The notes under the pieces were generated by a model. It worked only from the letters and a program-made list of their open reading frames with translations. It was not told where the DNA came from and made no database searches. Position numbers and translations under genes: made by a program. A stretch of DNA of 64,000 bases from Lophius americanus (taxonomy: Eukaryota; Chordata; Actinopteri; Lophiiformes; Lophiidae). Positions 10,454 to 22,245 of this stretch are shown here, piece by piece; within the stretch, counting starts at the first letter, position 1, and every line of letters starts with the position of its first letter. The stretch covers positions 12,501 through 76,500 of the forward strand of contig JBBDHG010000419.1 in the NCBI GenBank assembly GCA_037951165.1, read 5' to 3'.

Positions 10454-11556
10454 CCGATCAGCCATAACATTAAAACCAGTTGTGGTGGATGGATGGATGA
10501 TAGATGGATGGATGGATGGATGGATGGATAGATGGATGGGTGGATGGATGGATGGCTGGATGGATGGATAGATGGATGGATGGATAGATGGATGGATGGA
10601 TAGATGGATGGATGATGGATGGATGGATGGATTGATGGATAGATGGATGGATGGATGGATGGATGGGTGAATAGATGGATGGATGGGTGAATAGATGGAT
10701 GGATGGGTGAATAGATGGATGGATGGATGGGTAGATCGATGGATGGTTGATGGATAGATGGATGGATGGATGGATAGATGGATGGATGGATGGATGGATA
10801 GATGGATGGATGGATGGATGGATGGATGGGTAGATCGATGGATGGTTGATGGATAGATGGATGGATGGATGGATGGATGGATAGATGGATGGATGGATGG
10901 ATAGATGGATGGATGGATAGATGGATAGATGGATGGATAGATGGATAGATGGATGGATGGATGATAGATGGATGGATGGATGGATGGATGGATGGATGGG
11001 TGAATAGATGGATGGATGGGTGAATAGATGGATGGATGGATGGGTAGATCGATGGATTGGTAATGGATAGATGAATGGATGGATGGATGGATGGGTGAAT
11101 AGATGGATGGATAGATGGATAAATGGATGGATGGATGAATAGATGGTTGAACGAATGGATGGGTGGATGGATGGATAGATGGATAGATGGATAGATGGAT
11201 GGATGGATGGATAGATGGATAGATGGATGGATGGATGGATGGATAGATGGATGGATGGATGGATGGATAGATAGATGGATGGATGGCCTGATGGAGTATG
11301 TGGGTTAGATGTTGGTCTTACTGTAGATGTTCTGTCGGATCATCATGGACTAACATCACCAGTTCTCTTTCCTTGGACCATTTTAGTAGGTTCTAACCAC
11401 TGCATTCCAGGAAAAACCAACCAGACCTGCAGTTCTGGAGATGTTCTGACCCAGAACTCTGGTCATCACAATTTTTGTCAGGTAGCCATGGTAACCAGAC
11501 AAACAATGAGAGTCTGCCTCCGCCTATCTGTGGTTATAATATTATGGCTCCTTTGT
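10454..11556 (+). mobile_element. Tc1/mariner-type MITE with an internal tetranucleotide expansion
   Basis: The left end has CCGATCAGCCATAACATTAA near 10455-10475. The right end has GTGGTTATAATATTATGGCT at 11532-11551, its near-inverse. The same terminal sequences bound a short MITE at 62192-62365, and the segment AGCCATGGTAACCAGA near 11484 matches AACCATGGCGACCAGA there. The region 11320-11480 (CATTTTAGTAGGTTCTAACC and a nearby TGGAGATGTTCTGACCCAGA) matches the body of a widespread fish MITE known to me. The middle is an 800-bp GGAT-type array. Confidence 0.75.
10488..11286 (+). repeat. (GGAT)n array with GATA and GGTGAATA variants
   Basis: About 800 bp of tetranucleotide repeat, mainly GGAT and GATA, with recurring interruptions (GGGTGAATAGAT, GGGTAGATCGATGGATGG) that mark block duplications. 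Confidence 0.96.
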
Positions 11557-11674
11557 ATATATTTGTATATAACAGTTTCAGGAGGTAAAGTTTCCACAAA
11601 GACGGAGAAATAAAAGCTGACGACATAATCACTGTCTGCACGCCGTTATCTGAGAACACACGTGTAAGTCTGTA

Positions 11675-11715
<41 letters not shown>

Positions 11716-12003
11716 ACAAGTACATTTATAACTTTTATTCTCCGAACCAAAATTAACGTCTCAGCTTAAGGAGCAGCGTCTGGCGCTGAAACCGATGCTC
11801 ATCTCTGCAGAGACTAAGTTTCGTTGTTGCCGTGGTTACGCTCATGTTAATTTGTCACTCAGATTATGTTGCCAAACAACCGACAAACAATCGACCTTTA
11901 ACAGCAAAAAAAAAACAAAACCTGCCGACAGCTGGAGGTCAGTGTCTGACGTGACTGTAGGGGAAATTTATGCCCACTCCTCTACAGAACCGCTCTAGTT
12001 GTT
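11557..12003. other. cacna1i: intron 1, mostly unique, with a GT microsatellite
   Basis: A GT run lies at 11678-11714. A 43-bp segment at 11957-11999 is repeated at 12875-12919 on the far side of the next array. Otherwise nothing is recognised. Confidence 0.6.
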
Positions 12004-12870
12004 CAGGTGGATGGATGGGTGGATGGATGGTTGGATGGGCTGATTGATGGATGGTTTGTTGGATGGTTGGATGGATTGATGGTTGGTTGGATGGTGGATG
12101 GACGGAACAATGGATGGATGGTTGGATGGTTGGATGGTTGGATGGATGGTTGATGGACGGATTGATGGATGGTTAGATGGATGGTTGGATGGGCTGATTG
12201 ATGGATGGTTTGTTGGATGGTTGGATGGATGCATGGATTGATGGTTGGTTGGATGGTGGATGGATGGAACAATGGATGCATGGATGGTTGATGGACGGAT
12301 TGATGGATGGTTAGATGGATGGTTGGATGGATGGTTGGATGGGCTGATTGAAGGATGGTTTGTTGGATTGTTTGATGGATGCATGGATTGTTGGTTGGAT
12401 GGTAACATGCTCTGCTGCTGTAATATTGCAATTTCCCCATTGTGGGACTAATAAAGGCTATCTATCTATCTATCTATCTATCTATGGTTGATGGATGGAT
12501 TGATGGATGTTAGATGGATGGTTGGATGGGCTGATTGATGGATGGTTTGTTGGATGGTTGGATGGATTGATGGTTGGTTGGATGGTGGATGGACGGAACA
12601 ATGGATGGATGGTTGGATGGTTGGATGGTTGGATGGATGGTTGATGGACGGATTGATGGATGGTTAGATGGATGGTTGGATGGGCTGATTGATGGATGGT
12701 TTGTTGGATGGTTGGATGGATGCATGGATTGTTGGTTGGATGGTTGGATGGTTGAATGGATGGTTGATGGATGGATTGATGGATGTTAGATGGATGGTTG
12801 GATGGGCTGATTGATGGATGGTTTGTTGGATGGTTGGATGGATTGATGGTTGGTTGGATGGTGGATGGGG
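12004..12870 (+). repeat. GGAT/GGTT tetranucleotide-derived array, interrupted at 12405-12484
   Basis: Units such as GGATGGTTGGATGGGCTGAT and GGTTTGTTGGATGGTTGGAT recur in long blocks (compare about 12030-12200, 12190-12380 and 12510-12730). The open frames with the phrase HPSNHPTNHPS on the minus strand are repeat artefacts. The array is bounded by a direct repeat. Confidence 0.95.
12405..12484 (+). mobile_element. 3' tail of a non-LTR retrotransposon or SINE
   Basis: CTGCTGCTGTAATATTGCAA, then TTTCCCCATTGTGGGACTAA and TAAAGG, followed by (CTAT)n. This is a common 3' end of fish LINE/SINE copies, whose tails end in a short tandem repeat. Only the tail is present. Confidence 0.65.
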
Positions 12871-12919
12871 GTATGTAGGGGAACTTTATGCCCACTCTTC
12901 CTAACAGAACCGCTCTAGT

Positions 12920-13302
12920 GCCGCCCAATCACAGTGTTTGTGAGCAGGAACTGATGGTCTCAGGTCCAACCGCAGAATTTCCGTCTGGTTCTGGTCCAGA
13001 CTCTGACGACATCGTAAACACAAATGTTCTAATAAATCATCTGAAATGATCAGAGTTTTTGTAGAACTTCTGCTAACTTGAAAATGTTGGGTTACACCAA
13101 CTTTTCTGTCCGGTTCTGCTCATGAAACCCAGAATTACTGGTCAGAATCGACTCGTTTGCACAGCAGGAAGTAGAACCAGCTTCTTGTATGTCCCTCCGG
13201 CTGACAGGAACCTGAAAACACCTGAAGATAGAAACAGACGGAGACGGAGAGGAAACCTACACATTCAACACTAGCATCATATTAGCAACATGCTAGCTCA
13301 CA
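12920..13302. other. cacna1i: intron 1 unique sequence
   Basis: No recognisable element. Confidence 0.4.
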
Positions 13303-14425
13303 GATAGAGAGAGAGAGAGGGAGAGAGGGAGAGAGACAGATAGTGAGAAAGAGAGTGAGAGGGAGAGAGAGCAATAGATAGAGAGAGAGTCACAGAGAGA
13401 GGGAGAGAGAGAGGGAGGATGAGGAAGAGAGTGAGAAAGGGAGAGAGGGAGAGAGACAGATAGTGAGAAAGAGAGTGAGAGGGAGAGAGAGCAATAGATA
13501 GAGAGAGAGTCACAGAGAGAGGGAGAGAGAGAGAGAGGGAGAGAGGGAGAGAGTCACAGAGAGAGGGAGAGAGAGAGGGAGGGTGAGGAAGAGAGTGAGA
13601 AAGGGAGAGAGAGTGATAGAGAGAGGGGGATAGATAGAGAGAGAGAGAGAGAAAGAGAGACACACACACACCGAGAGAGAGATGGAGAAAGAGAGAGGGA
13701 GAGAGAGAAATGGATAGAGAGAGGGGGAAGAGACAGATAGAGAGAGAGCCAAAGAGGGTGAGAGATAGATTAATAGAGAGAGAGAGAGATTGATAGAGAG
13801 AGAAAGAGAGAGATTGATAGAGAGAGAGAGAGATTGATAGAGAGAGAGAGAGAGAGAGATTGATAGAGAGAGAGAGAGAGAGATTGATAGAGAGAGAGAG
13901 AGAGAGATTGATAGAGAGAGAGAGAGATTGATATATATATAGAGAGAGAGATTGATAGAGAGAGAGAGATTGATAGAGAGAGAGACATATGGGAAGAGAG
14001 AGAGAGAGAGATTGATAGAGAGAGAGAGAGAGAGATTGATAGAGAGAGAGAGAGAGATTGATAGAGAGAGAGAGAGAGATTGATAGAGAGAGAGAGAGAT
14101 TGATAGAGAGAGAGAGAGAGAGATTGATAGAGAGAGAGAGATTGATAGAGAGAGAGAGAGATTGATAGAGAGAGAGAGAGAGAGATTGATAGAGAGAGAG
14201 AGATTGATAGAGAGAGAGACATATGGGAAGAGAGAGAGAGAGCCCTAGAGAGAGAGCGAGAGATGGACAGCCAGAGTGGGAGAGAGATAGATTAATAGAG
14301 AGAGAGAGAGAGAGATTGATAAAGAGAAACATGGGGGGAGAGAGAGAGGGGGAGAGATAGTGATAGATGGATAGATAGAGAGAGAGAGAGATTGATAGAC
14401 AGAGAGAGAAAGAGAGAGAGACCCA
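13303..14425 (+). repeat. long (GA)n-based array with GATTGATA punctuation
   Basis: About 1.1 kb of purine-rich GA repeat. From 13770 it is punctuated every 20-34 bp by ATTGATAGAG. A block including ACATATGGGAAGAGAG recurs at 13984 and 14219. The 344-codon minus-strand frame (Leu/Ser/Ile) is a repeat artefact. Confidence 0.97.
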
Positions 14426-14889
14426 GCAGATGTTCCTTCCTGTTTCATCAGTGATTGGTGAAAAGGCGGCTGCAGATGTGAAACAGCTTGTTTTTCTTCT
14501 TACAACAGTTTTCCCGGTGAATGGAAGCGTGAGATGAACCGACGGCGTCCGTAAGTCCGCCGCCGTCTCTCAGCGGCCGCATTCCATTCCTCTCCCATCT
14601 GAGCATCTCTGCCGAACGAGTCGGCGGCTGTTAGTAAAGCGGGAGAATTGAATCTATTTCCCAGCATTCATTCTCCCCGCTGAGGCCGGTTTCCTGGATG
14701 GGATGCGGCGCTGAATAATCCCCCCGATGGTCCGCGTGTGTGACGGCGCTCCATGACTCACGTGGAGTCACGTCTTAAATGTTTGTTATCCACAATAAAA
14801 ACACACGACAGAAGCGTCCAAAAATGTTTTCTGTCCGGCCCGGTTACCACAGCAACCGGAGTTTCTCCAGGAACGCTGTGAAGCTATCT

Positions 14890-14890
<1 letters not shown>
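14426..14890. other. cacna1i: intron 1 unique sequence
   Basis: Balanced composition with CpGs, unlike the surrounding repeats. It could be conserved non-coding sequence. No exon fits the channel family here. Confidence 0.4.

Positions 14891-14948
<58 letters not shown>
14891..14948 (+). repeat. (GA)n microsatellite
   Basis: A run of about 58 nt, uninterrupted. Confidence 0.98.
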
Positions 14949-14952
<4 letters not shown>

Positions 14953-15254
14953 AGGCGGCCGGAGAGGAAGAGGAGGAGGAGGTGGAGGAGTGATTCATTC
15001 TGAAAAGTCACGTTTTCTCTGACTCTCAGGATTTATCGCTCTTTATCCGATAATGTTCGTGTTCACCCACGATCGTTCAATCTCAGACTCAAACACCGCC
15101 TACAGGTCGGTGGATGAACCCTGACCTCTGACCTTTAGAGGAAAGACAGAGAGACAGAAGATGGAAAATAACAGACGACGACGAATAACATGAAATTTGC
15201 ATAAGTCGGAGAATTTCAGCTCGTTGTTGTTGCTAGTGGACAAAATTACTGAGC
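14949..15254. other. cacna1i: intron 1 unique sequence
   Basis: Nothing recognised. Confidence 0.4.
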
Positions 15255-15392
15255 GAAGTGGAGATGGGCCCGCATCAAGGATTGGCTCTGAACCCCTTCT
15301 TGTTTGCTCTGCTTCTTGTTTGATGGACAGCTGACAGATGAGGAGTCCGCTGGAGTCTATACCGTAGCTTTTATGCCGACAATGAAATGCCT
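15255..15392 (+). mobile_element. RTE-like LINE relic, reverse transcriptase palm fragment
   Basis: The + strand reads HQGLALNPFLFA, then (after a frame change and stops) a WTADR-like stretch and YADN. This corresponds to the HQGSALSPFLFA and FADD catalytic block of RTE-type reverse transcriptases. The catalytic aspartate pair is broken (YADN), stops are present, and only about 140 bp remain. A better-preserved relative lies at 63013-63480. Confidence 0.7.
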
Positions 15393-15634
15393 TCATCTTT
15401 TTTCTAGATGGCTAATTTGTTAGCATCACGCGGCGTTTCCACTGGATGACACGTGATTTTTTTTACGGAATGTATTTTCAACGTAAAAACCGCAGAATAA
15501 ATACAAACTTCTCCGTAGTGGAGCCTTCAGTCTTGACGCGATGGGTAAGATGTCTCTTAGCTTTTTCGCTAATAATGAAGCACCTATGTCCGATGTTGGA
15601 TGGCTAAGTGGGAACGCAGTGCTAGAATGCAGCG
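15393..15634. other. cacna1i: intron 1 unique sequence
   Basis: Nothing recognised. Confidence 0.4.
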
Positions 15635-15676
15635 TTAGCATTAGCATTAGCATTAGCATTAGCATTAGCATTAGCA
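15635..15676 (+). repeat. (TTAGCA)7 hexanucleotide repeat
   Basis: Seven perfect copies. The unit is the same phrase that appears in degenerate form at 4830-5340 and 24000-25680. Confidence 0.97.
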
Positions 15677-15824
15677 TTGGGACCCCCATGTTGTTTCTTG
15701 TTCTTCTGCTGGAGACCCGTCCTAATCGGCCCAGATCTCTAAAATACTTTATAATGTCCAGAAAACAAAACAAAAGTTGATTGGAAAGACCTTTTCGCTT
15801 TTTTTAGAAGTGAAAATAGACATT

Positions 15825-16285
15825 AAATAGTTTAAAAGTTTTAAAAGTTTGAGAACTTCAATAGAAAGTTTAAAATGTTTTAGAGAAAGTTTCAAATGTA
15901 TAAGAGAAAGTTTCAATTATATAAGAGAAAAATTAAATGTAAAATAGAAAGGTTTTGATCTTCAATAGAAAGTTTCAAACATATAAGAGAAAGTTTCACA
16001 TATATAAGAGAAAGTTTCAAATGTATAAGAGAAACTTTCAAATATGTAAGAGAAAAACTAAAATGTAAAATAGAAAGTTTGTGATCTTCAATTGAAAGTT
16101 TCAAATATATAAGAGAAAGTTTTAATTATATAAGAGAAACTTTCAAATATGTAAGAGAAACTTTCAAATATGTAAGAGAAAAACTAAAATGTAAAATAGA
16201 AAGTTTGTGATCTTCAATTGAAAGTTTCAAATATATAAGAGAAAGTTTCAAACATATAAGAGAAAGTTTTACATATATAAGATTT
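15825..16285. repeat. AT-rich minisatellite of about 20-22 bp
   Basis: Copies of AAGAGAAAGTTTCAAATATA alternate with AGAAAGTTTGTGATCTTCAA. The same compound block recurs at about 16070 and 16195, so a larger unit of about 125 bp was duplicated. Confidence 0.9.
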
Positions 16286-16540
16286 GAGAAAAACCCTGAA
16301 CTGCATGAAATCCAACCGTTAGCATCGATCTGAGAGACGACGGGACGAAGACTGACTAGAGGAAGACGAGCCGAGAGAGAGAGAGAGAGAGAGTCTCAGG
16401 AGTCACCGGCCGCGAGCGTGCACGTGCAAATGCCTGTGCACGTGTGACCTGACAGCTCAGTGAGGAGGCGAGCTGGAACGAGACGCCGTGGAGCATCGCT
16501 GCCGGATCTCCCATGACATTTTCCTGCAGCAAACGCTCCC
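16286..16540. other. cacna1i: intron 1 unique sequence with a short GA run
   Basis: GA repeat at about 16374-16394; otherwise nothing is recognised. Confidence 0.4.
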
Positions 16541-16624
16541 TCAAACATCCAACATCCAACATCCAACGTCAAACATCCAACGTCAAACATCCAACGTCAA
16601 ACATCCAACGTCTAACATCCAACC
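16541..16624 (+). repeat. AACATCCAACGTC short tandem repeat
   Basis: About seven copies of a 7-13-bp unit (ACATCCA, then ACATCCAACGTCA). Confidence 0.9.
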
Positions 16625-17924
16625 TTTATCCAGTCAGCCGGACCGGATCGAAGAATCCCTGATGGAAAACTCTGTGGGAGAAGAACCTGCCATCCTCTCT
16701 CAACCCACCGCAGTTGAGAAGGAGGAGGAGGAGGGAAGAGGAGGGAAGAGGAGGAGGAGGAGGGAGTGGAGAGAGGAGGAAGAGGATTGAGGCATGTGTA
16801 AAGGGAGTGTAGTTTCTCGGTACTTTCAGTCTCCCTGTGGATCTCCATGGAGAACCGACGATCCGTGTCTCCCGACGTTCGACCTTCTGCTTACGTTACC
16901 TTTTAAGTCTTTTTAGATTTTTCTGGTTTCGACATTCTTATGGAAATACGCGACGTTTCCTGCGGACCCTGACAAGGATCAGATTATCATTGTTAGACGA
17001 CTGGGTCAGAACATCTCCTGGACTGCCGGTCCTGTAGGGGGTTCTTGGTCTGCAGCGGTTAGAACCTACTGTAGGTGGTCTAAGCAGGAACCTCGGTCCA
17101 ACAGAAGATCTACTCTAGCACATTTGCTGAAAAAGCTAATGCTGGTTCTGATAGACAGGTGTCAGAACAAACAGTGACATCACAGTGACATCACAGTGAC
17201 ATCACAGCGTGCTGCGTATGGGGCCATATAGCAACAGACCGGTTACAGTGACCTCTGACCCCTCTCCACTGCCGTGAGCTCGTCTGGATCTCCCTTTGAC
17301 ACGTAGCTCCTACATGAACGTCGGGTCCAGACCTTCACGGAACCGGCGTTCCCTCAGGGCCGTGGCGATGGCGCTCCCGGACTCACTGCAGGACTTCTTC
17401 AGAAATGCCACCAGTTCAAGGCGCTGAAGGATCAGCCCAATAAAAGTCCAATAAAAAGCTGGTTCCGGCGCCGACTGGTGTTTCTGGATGGCTGAATAAA
17501 GCCATCCATGATGTCTCAGTGGGTTTTATTCGGATCCTGGGTCATAGCCGGACCAGCGCCGCCCGTTCAGAGCACCGAAAACCAACTGCTTGAGCCTTGT
17601 CTTCCCCGTCTCGCTCTCCCGCTCCCACCTTTATTTCATTTGAAAAGTGTTGCCGTGGAAACCGGGGGTCATTTACCTCCAGCGGGTCTCGTTGGATTCC
17701 ACGAAAACCGGAGAGAGAGAGAAAAAAACGGCAGAGGAAACCTCGAGCAGAGGACGGACGGAGTGACGCCACGCGGTAAAGTATTAAGAATTCATTTAGG
17801 CCCCCGCTGCCTCGCAGCCCCCGCGATTCCTTTTGTTATTAAGCCGAGCCGAATATTTCATCTGTTTTGGCTCATTAAAGCCGAATAATGGAGTTTTAGC
17901 TTCCATGACATTTCAGTTTTGTAC
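16625..17924. other. cacna1i: intron 1 unique sequence
   Basis: It contains a GGA-rich purine stretch (16717-16790) and three copies of GTGACATCACA (17175-17207). 17780-17890 (gttattaagccgagccgaat, then a segment ending in aataatgga) has the look of conserved non-coding DNA. The 126-codon frame at 17508-17888 has no domain signature. Confidence 0.45.
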
Positions 17925-18840
17925 GTAGTTTCTCCTCACGTTCAGGATTCTGTTCGCTGTCTCTGTAGTTTCAGTTTTCGGAAGTGTCTTTCGTTTCATT
18001 TCCTCTCTGTTTCCAGCTCATGCGTAGGGCTAGTTTCTCAATAGTTTCGGCTTCTAGGTGGTTTCTGTCTAGTAGTTTCAGTTTCTATGTAGAGCAGCTT
18101 TACTTTATCTTTAACTGAAGTGTCCTTAGTTTTATTTGCTCTGTTGTTCCAGCTTATACGTAGTTCCAGTTTCTCGATAGTTTTAGCCGCTCTTTAGTTT
18201 CTTTGTAGTTTCACTTGCTGTGTAGTTTCGGTTTGTATGTAGTTCCTCTCTGGTTAAAACTGGAGTTTTAAAAGTGTAGTCCATTTATTTTGACTTTCTA
18301 TGTCATTTCTGTTTCTGTTACTACTTAGCTGCTCAGCAGATTCTCTGTAGTTTCAGTCTCTCTGGAGCTTCAGTTTGTCTGTAGTTTTTAATTTCTCTTA
18401 AACTGAAGTCTCTCTAGTTTAATTTCTCTGTAGTTCCAGCTTATATGTGGTTTAAGTTTCTCAATAGTTTTAGCTTCTATAAAGTTTCTCTGTAGTTTCA
18501 GCTTCTATGGAGTTTTTTCTCTAGTGTCTCTTCATAAGTGTCGTTCATTGTATTTGATTTCCTATGTAGTTTCAGTTTCTTCATAGTTACTAGATAGTTG
18601 CTATGCAGATTATCTGTAGGCTTGAACTCTCTGTAGCTTCAGTTTCTCTGCAGTTTTAGTTTTCCGAATTGTGTCTAGTTTTATTTTATCTGTAGTTCCG
18701 GCTTTTACGGAGTTTCGGATTCTCAACAGTTTGAGCCCCTCTGTAGTTTCTTTTTAGTTTTAATATATGACTTTCACTTGTTACGCAGTTTCAGTTTCTA
18801 TGTAGTTTCAGTTTCTCTGTAGTTTCAGTTTCTCTTCTCT
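17925..18840 (+). repeat. eroded GTAGTTTCAGTTTCTCT family, first block
   Basis: Irregular copies of TAGTTTCAGTTTCTCTGTAG with many substitutions over 900 bp. It is the decayed form of the regular 11-bp array at 21165-21800. Confidence 0.85.
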
Positions 18841-19260
18841 TCTTCTCTAACAAGAAGAAATAAAACATGATGTGACGAATAAATAAATATTTATGATGTT
18901 CAGCCCTCAGTAATCTCCAAAATCTGTTTTAATGAAATCCTTAATCACATTTAAAGTTAATAAACTCAGTAGATCGGTAGAAACCGGCGCCGGTCCCTTC
19001 AGATTGCGTACGTTGTTGTTGCCGTGGTTACGCTCATGAATATCAATGTGTCAATCAGAGAATCATGCCGAGGACGACAGCGGAATGAGCCACGCTATAA
19101 AAAAATGGTTTGCGGAACAAAACACAAGGTGCATCTCGGAAGACGATCACCTTTCAAAGCTCCGCCAAAGTCATAGCGCCACCTACTGGCAACGGGACAT
19201 ACGTCTTAGTCCGACACTCACTCGGACTCACGCCATGTTGGGTCTAACAAGCCGCGAACA
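18841..19260. other. cacna1i: intron 1 unique sequence
   Basis: Nothing recognised. 19010-19060 (GTTGTTGCCGTGGTTACGCT) repeats a phrase present near 11823-11843. Confidence 0.4.
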
Positions 19261-20010
19261 AATTTTCTCAGTTACTCAGTGGTTTCAGCTTCTATGCTCT
19301 CTCGGTGTCTCTGCAGTTTCATTTCAGTTTTTCTGTAGTTTTACTTTATTCTCTGTACTTTCAGTTCCTCTGTAGTGTCAGTTTCTTAATTGTTTGAATT
19401 TCTCTATAGTTGCAGTTTCTCCGTAGTTTCAGTTCCAATGTAGTTGCACTCGCACTCTGCTTTCATTTTCTTTGTCCTTTCTCCATCCTACTTCCATTTT
19501 TCTCTGTAATCTATGTTTTTCGGCAGTTTGGGTTTCTCTATAGTTTCTGTTTTTCTGTTGTGTCTGTTTTTTTTGTAGTTTCACTTTCAATTTCTAACTA
19601 CCTTATATTTCTGTAGTTTGACTTCATGGTGGGTCTGTTTCGCTGAAGTTCCGTTTTGTCTTAAGTTTCTCTTTAGTTTGACTTTCTCTACAGTTTGAGT
19701 TTATCTGTAGTTGAAGCTTCTCTACAGTTTGATTTTTTTATTTGAGTTTCTCTATAGTTACGTTTTTACTTTAAATTGAGCTTCTCTATAGTTTCGGTTT
19801 ATCTCCAGTTTGAGTTTCTCCATAGTTTCAGTTTCTCTGTAGTTTCAGTTTCTCTACAGTTTGACTTTCTCTACAGTTTGAGTTTATCTGTAGTTGAAGC
19901 TTCTCTCCAGTTAGATTTTTTTAAATTTGAGTTTCTCTGTAGTTTCGGTTTATCTCTAGTTTGAGTTTCTCTATAGTTTCCGTTTCGTCGTAGTTTCTGT
20001 TTCTCATTAG
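19261..20010 (+). repeat. eroded GTAGTTTCAGTTTCTCT family, second block
   Basis: The same phrases as in 17925-18840. The segment CTACAGTTTGAGTTTATCTG with its flanks occurs twice (about 19689 and 19873). Confidence 0.85.
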
Positions 20011-21164
20011 CTTAACTTTCCCCTCTAGTTGATGCCTGCAGTGAAAACTAATATATAAATAAAAAATAGTCACAGTGCCACCTGGTGGAAGCTCCACTGC
20101 GATGCCCTGTGAGAAACGCCCTCCTCCTATTGAGCCAACCGGAGGCGGAGGAAGGCGGAGGAAGGCGGAGGAAGGCGGGTCATGACGTCACTACAGATAA
20201 AGACGTTGTAAATTGTCCCGGTGGAGGTTTGGGTTCTCTGAGGTCCCTCTCTTTTATTTCCTCCGCCGCTCTGAAACCATTCAAATCTGCTTTACGCTCA
20301 CATCTTTATTTCACGCGGGATTTATTGGACGTTTATGTTCCCCAGCGCCGCTCCACGGCTGCTTCAAGGCAAAACCGCGAAAGAACCGTGCGGGGGCGAA
20401 AAATGCTCCCATCCATCAGAGCCGACCCGATCAGACTCTGATGGGCTCGGTGACCCACCTCAAAGTACTGAAGGTGATCCGGTATCCGCTGCCGCTCTGC
20501 ATCTCAAAGACACTCTTCCTCTTCCTCGTGGGATGAAGACTCGATGGGGATCACCCCGAGATGATGCTGCTGGCGTGAGTCCGAAGGCTCTCATCAGAAC
20601 CTCCACCAGAAAAACGCCGACCGGCACTTTTCCTCGCATTAGAGACGATCCGCCTGCTGCGTTCTCCTGTGCGGGCCGGAGGGTCTCGCTGGCCCCCGCG
20701 GGGGGATTTCCCTGTCCTCATTAGGGAGGGAGAGCTGAAGCTTTGCATTATGGGAAAAAAATGACAAGCCTCAGAAAAACAACACTATTCCTGTTATTCA
20801 TACAGGCTTTACTTTTTACACTCCATAAAAACGGTTTTATAACGAGGGGGAAAAAAAATAAGTGTTTAAATAAAAGTGAGCTCTCACTAAAGATGAATAA
20901 ATCCGACGGTTCTGCTGCTCCAACAGAAACATCAAATCATTTTAAATATTTCAATGAGGGAATATATCTTTAAGAAGTCCAAAGACTAAACAGAATAATA
21001 CCCCTGATCCCTGACTGAAGCTCTGGAGGTGGAGGCAGGATCACGTCCTTCATGTTGAAGCAGGATCAAACTGGAGGCGGAGCTCAGTGAACAGATAAAA
21101 GTCTTTATGAAGTATTTCCTGTTTACCTCAGGAAGAGGAAGAAAAAGGACTGTTTCGCTCTAGT
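20011..21164. other. cacna1i: intron 1 unique sequence
   Basis: It includes three to four copies of GGCGGAGGAA (20143-20176) and a ZNF143-like GCATTATGGGAAA (20745-20757). Overlapping open frames at 20085-20724 have no recognisable domain. Confidence 0.45.
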
Positions 21165-22245
21165 TTCGGTTGATCTGTAGTTTCATTGTATCAGTAGTTT
21201 TGGTTTCTCTGTAGTTTCTCTGTAGTTTCTCTGTAGTTTCTCTGTAGTTTCTCTGTAGTTTCTCTGTAGTTTCTCTGTGGTTTCTCTGTAGTTTCTCTGT
21301 AGTTTCTCTATAGTTTCTCTGTAGTTTCCATGTAGTTTCTCTGTAGTTTCTCTGTAGTTTCTCTGTAGTTTCTCCATAGTTTCTCTATAGTTTCTCTGTA
21401 GTTCTCTGTAGTTTCTCTGTAGTTTCTCTGTAGTTTCTCTGTAGTTTCTCTGTAGTTTCTCTGTAGTTTCTCTGTAGTTTCTCTATAGTTTCTCTGTGGT
21501 TTCTCTGTAGTTCTCTGTAGTTTCACTGTATTTTCTCTGTAGTTTCTGTGTGGGTTCTCTGTAGTTTCTCTGTAGTTTCTCTGTAGTCTCTCCGTAGTTT
21601 CTCGGTAGTTTCACTGTAGTTTCACTGTAGTTTCACTGTAGTTTCACTGTAGTTTCTCTGTAGTTTCTCTGTAGCTTATCTGTGGTTTCTCTGTAGTTTC
21701 TCTGTAGTTTCTCTGTAGTTTCTCTGTAGTTTATCTGTAGTTTCTCTGTAGTTTCTCTGTAGTTACTCTGTAGTTTCTCTGTAGTTTCTCTGTGGTTTCA
21801 GTTTCTCTTTAATTGTATTTTATCAGCATTTTCAGCTACTATGTACTTTAATTTCGCTGTAGTTGAGATCACTTTGTAATTTATCTTTTTGTGTCGTTTT
21901 TTGTAGTGTTTGTTTCGTTGTAGTTTGAGTTTCTCCATAGTTTCCTTTTCCCATTAATGTAATTTGCTTTGTATTTGAGGTTTTCCTTCCTTTATGTTCC
22001 TCTGTAGATACAGTCTCTTTGTAGTTTCATTTTTGCTGTATTTGCGTCTCTTCTGTAGTTTCAGTTTATCTGTAGTTTCAGTCTCTTTGTAGTTAGATTT
22101 TGCTATAATTTCACTTTCTCTGTGTATTAAGTCTTCTCTAGTTTCAGTTTGTCACTAGTTTCAGTATCTGTAGTTTCGGTTTATCTGTAGTTTCGGTTTC
22201 TCTGTAGTTTCGGTTTCTCTGTAGTTTGAGTTTCTCTGTAGTTTC
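21165..22245 (+). repeat. 11-bp minisatellite GTAGTTTCTCT, regular then decaying
   Basis: About 55 near-perfect copies between 21195 and 21800, followed by increasingly diverged copies up to 22245. The open frames with NYRETTEKLQR on the minus strand are artefacts of the 33-bp (three-unit) periodicity. Confidence 0.96.

Noticed and set aside
13298..14332. 344-codon open frame on the minus strand, the longest in the window
   Set aside because: It is a Leu/Ser/Ile repeat produced by the (GA)n array; no protein-like composition.
20085..20724. Overlapping frames of 107-129 codons in intron 1
   Set aside because: No domain signature and three competing frames.
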